Origin: Solen grandis
Taxonomy: Eukaryota > Mollusca > Bivalvia > Adapedonta > Solenidae
DNA: 64,000 nucleotides
Assembly: GCA_021229015.1 (NCBI GenBank)
Contig: CM037781.1
Coordinates: forward strand, 70,764,173 to 70,828,172
Reading direction: 5' to 3'
This document shows, one piece after another, positions 62,401-64,000 of this stretch (its first letter is position 1; the number at the start of each line of letters is the position of its first letter). The notes under the pieces are model-generated. The model was given only the letters and a program-made list of their open reading frames with translations, was not told where the DNA came from and did no database searches. The position numbers and the translations under genes are program-made.

Positions 62401-63274
62401 TTTTACATTAACAATCTCAATCTCTATACCTATCTATCTTTTAATCCATCAGTTAAACATGAACAGCTCACAGACTTTAACAGAGATTGAAAGCTCTGAT
62501 AAAAACAATGAAGTCCCAATTAAACCTCATTAAGCAATTACAATGAAGGGCACCTGGGTTAGTACCCAGTATGTTGGTATGGAGCTACACAAGCCCTGAC
62601 AGCTCCTTATCTATTCCTAAAAAACTTACAGACCAGTGGCGGGGCTAGAGGGCCCTCCAATCTATCAGTATCTGTCTAGCATTCAAAGAATTTCCAAAAT
62701 GTGGATAAGAAATTTTATTCAGTATGTATTAAAGTAACCAGAATTCTATTTCTAGCCCTTGACAAAATTTCCTTGATAAGTTTAAAGCTGCAAATTCTAT
62801 ACAAGAAAACAAAAAGATATATTTCTACATCACACAAAGATCATGTAATTTTACCATTCCACTATAACCTTATACCTGTATAATTTGTTCCTACCAGGTT
62901 CTCTTAATTGAGCTACCGACCAAGTGAGCCTGCCTTTCTTAGTTAGCATTCATATAATGAGCTTAACACGAAAAACATACAAATATAAACCATGGCTGGA
63001 ATTTGAACCCAGTACTGATCTCTTCCAAAGAAGTCACACATTTCCCATCATCAAACTATACAATCACATGATGCTACAGCAAGTGAGAAGAGAGCTATAC
63101 ACATCAAAGTCACAGAATGCATGGCTTGTTTGATGGTGTATCCTTCTCAACTGAATTATGACATGTGATGCAGTATACACCCACACCTTGGAACATGCTC
63201 TCCAGTCTGGCAGGCTTCTTCAACTGGCATGATAGAGTTTCCCTCATGTCTCCTGTGTGCCACTTCAATTCCAT
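22874..63274 (-). CDS. Large multi-pass membrane protein, unrecognised, 3'-incomplete (22 exons)
   Basis: I do not recognise this protein. Twenty-two exons with GT/AG junctions join in phase into 2328 bases, exactly 776 codons with no internal stop, which is strong evidence for one real gene. Residues 1-500 are mostly soluble and helical, with one hydrophobic patch (LALLLLIITA, about 138-147) and charged coiled-coil-like helices at 339-436. Residues 520-730 are hydrophobic: about 525-550 (WNSIFFFGVIVPW), 625-655 (FFGSVLLVLTFPVMCV...), 660-675 and 700-726 (VAAVIIGCLVCPVAALGISI), with basic links. The last visible stretch is RVPASDGFVARRIAGPGLAA. The ATG at 63274 has a good Kozak context (AACATGG) and an in-frame stop upstream. 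Exon 22 ends in a donor, so more exons are expected, probably in or beyond the N gap. Three junctions are tandemly duplicated. Confidence 0.85.
23640..23833. repeat. M1 dispersed repeat
   Basis: 'gaggagaccctgatt', 'ggagctgtctgatctgggtc' and 'tataggtaaaggg' match the 11.9-kb copy. Confidence 0.5.
23922..24056 (-). CDS. Unrecognised membrane protein, exon 21 (membrane segment)
   Basis: 135 bp: GETNKFSILLEALVWRFLIQ, then GVLQPVAAVIIGCLVCPVAA. ACCAG acceptor, GTAAGT donor. Confidence 0.92.
24875..24939 (-). CDS. Unrecognised membrane protein, exon 20
   Basis: 65 bp: IPGATLLAHLFSILVYDFDC then P, a membrane helix. TTGCAG acceptor, GTGAGT donor. Confidence 0.9.
25812..25968 (-). CDS. Unrecognised membrane protein, exon 19 (membrane segments)
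   Basis: 157 bp: FLGKSISRHFNRLWNYVVKG, then GSVLLVLTFPVMCVGVSTLS and LGMAVAAPV. At least one long membrane helix. TTGCAG acceptor, GTAGGT donor. Confidence 0.93.
26376..26490 (-). CDS. Unrecognised membrane protein, exon 18
   Basis: 115 bp: GMLYKDKNSKTLTFVSRLSA then IWDSVRKSRKDFEAAPDR, a charged loop between membrane segments. TACAG acceptor, GTTTGT donor. Confidence 0.92.
26574..26753. mobile_element. Short pogo-like MITE with TA target duplication
   Basis: Ends CAGTCAAACCTGTCTTAA and, read inward from the right, CAGTTGAGCCTGCATTAG, each flanked by TA. 180 bp, non-coding. A half-copy of the left end lies at 24586. Confidence 0.65.
27499..27588 (-). CDS. Unrecognised membrane protein, exon 17
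   Basis: 90 bp, phase 0: VIVPWCSPFSLRALFCLRPF then FPNMEVSREN. TTGTAG acceptor, GTAGGC donor. The frame is set by both neighbours; the GDRTMVQPF frame is out of phase. Confidence 0.9.
27585..27735. repeat. Two-copy repeat (~77 bp) duplicating the exon 17 acceptor
   Basis: 'acaatggtaaaaaacaaaac' to 'caagacagacaattca' is followed by a near-identical second copy. Each begins with the TTGTAG|GTGAT junction of exon 17; the upstream copy meets TGA after four codons. Confidence 0.85.
28374..28499 (-). CDS. Unrecognised membrane protein, exon 16 (Trp-rich, membrane entry)
   Basis: 126 bp: GLSYHTIKNVSRKTTTRYPL then WRWYNYLHRSWAWMWNSIFF. An aromatic amphipathic segment runs into the first strong membrane helix. 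CCCAG acceptor, GTAGGT donor. Confidence 0.93.
29668..29850 (-). CDS. Unrecognised membrane protein, exon 15
   Basis: 183 bp, 61 codons: RETILLKELGRVQIPTRVFT ... SMRIWMPKNWVTVKNY ... GKCQHQEQEYVQ. CTCAG acceptor; the GTGGGT donor is chosen over read-through because it joins exon 16 in frame. Confidence 0.9.
30512..30631 (-). CDS. Unrecognised membrane protein, exon 14
   Basis: 120 bp, 40 codons: HEFVLQHQWAAHEAAISLCE then KEDLYQAVYFLQRDLNFIKQ, amphipathic helices. TTTCAG acceptor with a 33-bp tandem array starting about 15 bases upstream; GTGACT donor. Confidence 0.92.
30646..30808. repeat. 33-bp tandem array (~5 units) next to exon 14 acceptor
   Basis: The unit 'acatggcaaacaaacatgag' plus 'atctatgtataca' repeats about five times, beginning about 15 bases upstream of exon 14. 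A period divisible by three makes spurious ORFs in several frames. Confidence 0.95.
31188..31268 (-). CDS. Unrecognised membrane protein, exon 13
   Basis: 81 bp, phase 0: LLAHLKKAYPVKSRIPGWVK then EQLQAFE. TTCCAG acceptor, weak GTTAGC donor. Confidence 0.9.
32215..32295 (+). repeat. tRNA-like SINE head
   Basis: A box 'ttagctgagtagttaaaac' and B box 'atgtttgactcctgg' at tRNA-like spacing; no tRNA cloverleaf is evident. Confidence 0.4.
32510..32601 (-). CDS. Unrecognised membrane protein, exon 12
   Basis: 92 bp: ALLVSQAKSVIAMENAISQL then KQKLNKHRDD, a likely coiled-coil helix. GACAG acceptor, GTAAGT donor. Confidence 0.9.
32876..32969 (-). CDS. Unrecognised membrane protein, exon 11
   Basis: 94 bp: RVNEAVTHEYLQRVYKAILA then NAELESIDPGI. 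CACAG acceptor, GTAAGC donor. Confidence 0.9.
33269..33300 (-). CDS. Unrecognised membrane protein, exon 10 (32-bp small exon)
   Basis: A 32-bp exon found because exons 9 and 11 are out of phase without it: two bases then IGLSNEEISS. TTACAG acceptor, GTAAGT donor. Its inclusion makes the whole model open. Confidence 0.8.
33697..33798 (-). CDS. Unrecognised membrane protein, exon 9
   Basis: 102 bp: MINNCLPVLSTILEREARGW then YISFRQKMITDLK. The TTACAG acceptor and first ~20 exon bases are the template of the 49-bp array immediately upstream. GTACAT donor. Confidence 0.9.
33799..35212. repeat. 49-bp minisatellite (~29 units) made from the exon 9 acceptor
   Basis: Unit 'ggcagttgttgatcatacct' + 'gtaacatggacagtagtgct' + 'taacacaca' (a few units are 51 bp with 'acagttaagtgct'). 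On the coding strand each unit holds TTACAG|GTATGATCAACAACTG, the exact exon 9 acceptor and exon start. It fills the intron directly 5' of exon 9. Confidence 0.97.
35362..35460. repeat. (GA)n microsatellite
   Basis: Alternating GA interrupted twice by 'gatagctagga', just downstream of the exon 8 donor. Confidence 0.95.
35582..35666 (-). CDS. Unrecognised membrane protein, exon 8
   Basis: 85 bp: TRAFHPPPVPYIYQTPKGMD then IDLRLFDK. CCCCCAG acceptor, GTAAGT donor. Confidence 0.9.
36259..36482. repeat. M1 dispersed repeat
   Basis: Starts 'actctacctcatgaatattc' and ends 'tatatgaggtgaaggg', showing the inverted 'cctcat/atgagg' ends of this family. Confidence 0.55.
36559..36639 (-). CDS. Unrecognised membrane protein, exon 7
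   Basis: 81 bp, phase 0: PSYRQGFSRFCQYVKETSRI then STAEKRK. TTACAG acceptor, GTTTGT donor. Confidence 0.9.
36780..37016. mobile_element. 'gtgtcacct' hairpin element
   Basis: The right end 'gtgtcacctctgattacaga' + 'aggtgacac' is a hairpin; related ends occur near 7.8, 10.7, 13.05, 14.23, 27.93 and 60.47 kb. Confidence 0.5.
37525..37622 (-). CDS. Unrecognised membrane protein, exon 6
   Basis: 98 bp: LLFGMPSTKPDELDVKIPME and RYLVAELDIK. TTATAG acceptor, GTATTT donor. Confidence 0.9.
38485..38602 (-). CDS. Unrecognised membrane protein, exon 5
   Basis: 118 bp: DSALALLLLIITARNRFASP, then SESVKSWGRGAWKIL. Contains a short hydrophobic helix. TTACAG acceptor, GTACAA donor. Preceded by a 5.9-kb intron holding the nested transposons. 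Confidence 0.9.
38850..39005. repeat. M1 dispersed repeat
   Basis: 'gtttagaatctgagcttc' and 'gagcaaacagaagagactct' match the family interior; it abuts the hairpin element at 39009. Confidence 0.45.
39009..39681. mobile_element. Hairpin-ended element with two core repeats
   Basis: Left end 'caagagggccaaaggggccc'; right end 'agctcaccttgagcacatag' + 'tgctcaggtgagct', a 14-bp inverted stem. 'aaatctggc(c/g)agta' core recurs about 320 bp apart. Confidence 0.7.
40545..41164. mobile_element. Hairpin-ended element inside the mariner 5' UTR
   Basis: Shares both boundaries ('aacaagtaactggtgttgta' and 'ccggtaggggactaa') with the copy at 54609. It has a 13-bp inverted repeat agtcccctaccgg/ccggtaggggact (40577-40589, 41150-41162), a left hairpin gtgttgtatgcaacac and a right hairpin (41131-41161). 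Three core repeats of ~180 bp are present, against one in the 54.6-kb copy. The CTAA after a hairpin recalls Helitron ends (inference). Confidence 0.8.
41210..42269 (+). pseudogene. Mariner transposase pseudogene (DD34D)
   Basis: IS630/Tc1/mariner transposase, which cuts and pastes the element at TA sites. The N-terminal part (41210-41605, from MVGKQVENIEE) has the helix-turn-helix region. Catalytic residues are visible: first Asp in GEDTWVHYFEP (near 41690), second in LLHDNAPSHTS, third in SPDLAPCDFFLF; 34 residues separate the last two, the mariner spacing. It is dead: an in-frame TGA at 41603-41605, probably from CGA by CpG decay, and frame changes near 41670 and 41740. The end FDGM is intact. 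Confidence 0.9.
43731..44100. repeat. 67-68-bp tandem array (~5-6 units)
   Basis: Unit contains 'gatttggtcttatccatagt' and 'aatctcatcaaaagtgtaag'. It lies in the intron between exons 4 and 5, 360 bases from exon 4, and does not copy a splice site. Confidence 0.93.
44463..44568 (-). CDS. Unrecognised membrane protein, exon 4
   Basis: 106 bp: EFEVPSVNFPGQSHRWKVTQ and GTFYSHDSLLN. TTGCAG acceptor; donor GTAGGT after AAT. Confidence 0.9.
44731..44800 (-). repeat. tRNA-like SINE head
   Basis: Minus strand: 'gactctgtggtcaaatgga' (A-box-like) and 'ggttgtaggtttgacc' (B-box-like). Confidence 0.35.
45255..45382 (-). CDS. Unrecognised membrane protein, exon 3
   Basis: 128 bp: GLENYAELFMAPSFDELEQV and SIEQLNSIWDR. 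TTCCAG acceptor, GTGAGT donor. Its phase fits only the exon-proximal donor of exon 2, not the leftmost array copy. Confidence 0.9.
45871..49106. repeat. 45-bp minisatellite (~72 units) made from the exon 2 donor
   Basis: Unit 'atagaggactttccttgtct' + 'tctcaatgccctgacaggaa' + 'gaagg'. Read on the coding strand it is 'gagaagacaaggtaagtcct', the end of exon 2 with its donor, plus the start of the intron. About twenty units keep GGTAAGT; others read GGAAAGT, GGAAGGT or GGTACGT. A 45-bp period divisible by three gives long ORFs on both strands (up to ~580 codons), which are artefacts of periodicity. Confidence 0.98.
49107..49187 (-). CDS. Unrecognised membrane protein, exon 2
   Basis: 81 bp, 27 codons: LAEKMLYHWKSFPIILPPSL then TQHGEDK. 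TTTCAG acceptor, GTAAGT donor. The last ~29 bases and the donor are the template of the 45-bp minisatellite that follows. Confidence 0.88.
50195..50350 (-). repeat. SINE fragment (58-kb family)
   Basis: 'ttcaaacccacagcagtaca' and 'catctggaaggaattaacac' align with the intact SINE at 58.13-58.39 kb. Confidence 0.5.
51270..51800. repeat. Core-repeat block, ~4 diverged units of 120-156 bp
   Basis: 'cataaggtatccatgatctg' recurs in changed form near 51278, 51434, 51552 and 51696, with 'atagtattgaagtt' in each. Probably the core of another non-autonomous element. Confidence 0.55.
51895..51945. repeat. SINE 3'-domain fragment
   Basis: 'gggtttaatgtccccccaac' + 'agtatttcagtga' matches 3' domains at 1495-1545, 63597-63650 and 63905-63960. 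Confidence 0.45.
53795..54523. mobile_element. Hairpin-ended element, diverged
   Basis: Left end 'gagggccaagatggtcctga'; right end 'gctcaccatgagcatgttgt'. It is followed within 90 bases by the element at 54609. Confidence 0.6.
54609..54920. mobile_element. Hairpin-ended element, single-core copy
   Basis: Same family as the insertion in the mariner. Inverted repeat agtcccctaccgg at 54641-54653 and its complement at 54906-54918; one core unit only, which shows that the core number varies between copies. Confidence 0.8.
54987..55535. mobile_element. Hairpin-ended element with three ~144-bp core repeats
   Basis: Left end 'agggccatgatggccct'; cores begin 'gacctactttttgaccccac' near 55060, 55203 and 55349; right end 'gctcaccttgagcatgttag'. 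Confidence 0.7.
55780..57960. repeat. ~50-bp minisatellite, 2.2 kb
   Basis: Units mix 'ttcatgtgtccatggcttga' + 'tactgtaatgtgttgagcat' + 'aatggttggg' with variants 'tatcatgtgtctatggttt' and 'gggtatcatggttgg'. Not near an exon. Short ORFs within it (up to ~160 codons) are periodicity artefacts. Confidence 0.96.
58130..58386 (-). mobile_element. Full-length tRNA-derived SINE with 11-bp target duplication
   Basis: Minus strand: tRNA-like head 'ggccgagcggttacagtcg' (A box) and 'gtgggttcgaatcccgg' (perfect B box), then a conserved body with 'cagctggcttgcggtaggta', ending in an (AAC)n tail. The 11-bp sequence agatcagatgt flanks it on both sides (58119-58129, 58387-58397), the mark of target-primed insertion by a LINE. 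Confidence 0.88.
60469..60740. mobile_element. 'gtgtcacctgctg' hairpin-ended element
   Basis: Left hairpin gtgtcacctgctgtaagcag + 'aggtgacac'; right end 'tgcttcagcaggtgacacat'. Same family as 36.8-37.0 kb. Confidence 0.6.
60893..61720. repeat. 34-bp minisatellite (~22 units)
   Basis: Unit 'actgcatactacagacttgc' + 'atcactattataaa', degrading at both ends. In intron 1, far from any exon. Confidence 0.95.
63185..63274 (-). CDS. Unrecognised membrane protein, exon 1 (start)
   Basis: 90 bp, 30 codons, beginning MELKWHTGDM and ending LESMFQG. An in-frame TAA lies 12 codons upstream. The donor is taken as GTGGGT after GGT, because it joins exon 2 in phase; GTGTGG two bases earlier would not. A 14-kb intron follows, so a missed exon cannot be excluded. 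Confidence 0.7.
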
Positions 63275-64000
63275 GTTGATTAAGTCAGTGGAGCATTTAT
63301 TTTATTTTCTTTGCTGAGATGCAAATATCCCCATCATCAGTGCTAACATTGTAATTACAAACATTATACAGATTTTTTTTCTTTTGCAGAGAGTATCACT
63401 GATCTGAAAGTATTTTTTAATCAAAGGAGAAAAAAGGTTTGGAAGTTTTATCAAGCAATTATCTGATTAAAAAAGAGGAGAAAATAATCAAGATCTGAAA
63501 CTGATTCATCAAAGTTCTAGCACTCTTAAGTATATACTGTGGATAACACAGACCGAGGTGAGACAATAGTAATTGTCAATGAGTTTAATATTGCTTGCTT
63601 GGGGGTTAACTTCACACTGACAGTATTTCAGTCAGTTGGGGAATTTACTTTTATTTAGTACTTATTTTTTTGCACAAGATCTATCAAGTATGTGACACTG
63701 AGAAAAAAAGGAAATAAAAGGCCAAAGTCTAAAGTCTATGATAAATGAGAATGTCAAGAGCAATTAACAAGGTGATTCAAGGATGATTATTTACCAGGGG
63801 CATCATATAGATAAGATCCTTAAAGGTCCAGTTATACTGTTGTGATATCACATTACAAGATTACCAATTAATGACTTCATCTTATGCATTCTTTTGTCAT
63901 ATTGTTTGTTTGTTAATGGGTTTAATGTTCTACCAACAGTATTTCAGTCATTTAAAGAGTATATATCATTTGAGATAATTATAGTGTTGCCAGATGTAGA
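63275..64000. other. Region upstream of the exon 1 ATG
   Basis: Possible 5' UTR, upstream intron or promoter. An acceptor-like TCTCAG lies about 40 bases upstream of the ATG (near 63314), so a non-coding first exon further right is possible. No TATA box or CpG-rich stretch stands out. Two SINE 3'-domain fragments ('cagtatttcagtca') lie at 63597-63650 and 63905-63960. Confidence 0.4.

Larger units (their letters stand above)
49188..63184. other. 14-kb first intron of the unrecognised gene, no exon seen
   Basis: Holds core-repeat elements, SINE pieces and two minisatellites listed separately. Several short exon-like stretches with GT donors (e.g. near 50770-50830 and 51960) lack a good acceptor or an open phase. 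Confidence 0.6.

Overview
This is eukaryotic, intron-rich, AT-rich DNA, most likely from a bivalve mollusc. The organism is an inference. It rests on a metazoan BTAF1 gene with 17 visible exons, a tRNA-derived SINE family, mariner and pogo-like elements, and many short elements with hairpin ends around a core of about 145-185 bp tandem repeats, an architecture like the 'pearl'/Helentron-type elements described from bivalves. No bacterial operon, rRNA, CRISPR or viral gene was seen.

Two protein-coding genes can be reconstructed, both on the minus strand. (1) BTAF1/Mot1, the Snf2-family ATPase that removes TBP from DNA, runs from 16752 down to 859 in 17 phase-compatible exons (2149 coding bases). 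It covers the end of the HEAT-repeat region and most of the helicase. The last helicase motifs lie off the window's left edge, and the N-terminal half is not present to the right. (2) A second gene runs from an ATG at 63274 down to at least 22874 in 22 phase-compatible exons (2328 bases, exactly 776 codons). It encodes a large protein with a soluble N-terminal part and a hydrophobic multi-pass C-terminal part. I do not recognise it. Its 3' end is also missing. A 100-N assembly gap at 16963-17062 sits between the two broken genes and probably hides, or misjoins, the missing parts.

The most unusual signal is in the second gene. At least three of its exon-intron junctions have been tandemly duplicated into repeats that carry copies of the splice site. 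A 45-bp minisatellite of about 72 units (45871-49106) starts at the donor of exon 2 and repeats that junction. A 49-bp minisatellite of about 29 units (33799-35212) repeats the acceptor of exon 9. A two-copy repeat duplicates the acceptor of exon 17. A 33-bp array abuts the acceptor of exon 14 but does not clearly copy it. Use of the decoy sites would shift the frame or bring in a stop codon, so splicing must choose the exon-proximal copy.

The rest is introns filled with repeats: a three-level nest (pogo-like MITE, containing a dead mariner, containing a hairpin-ended element) at 40223-42866, several core-repeat elements, a SINE with an 11-bp target-site duplication at 58.1-58.4 kb, and further minisatellites at 43.7-44.1, 55.8-58.0 and 60.9-61.7 kb.
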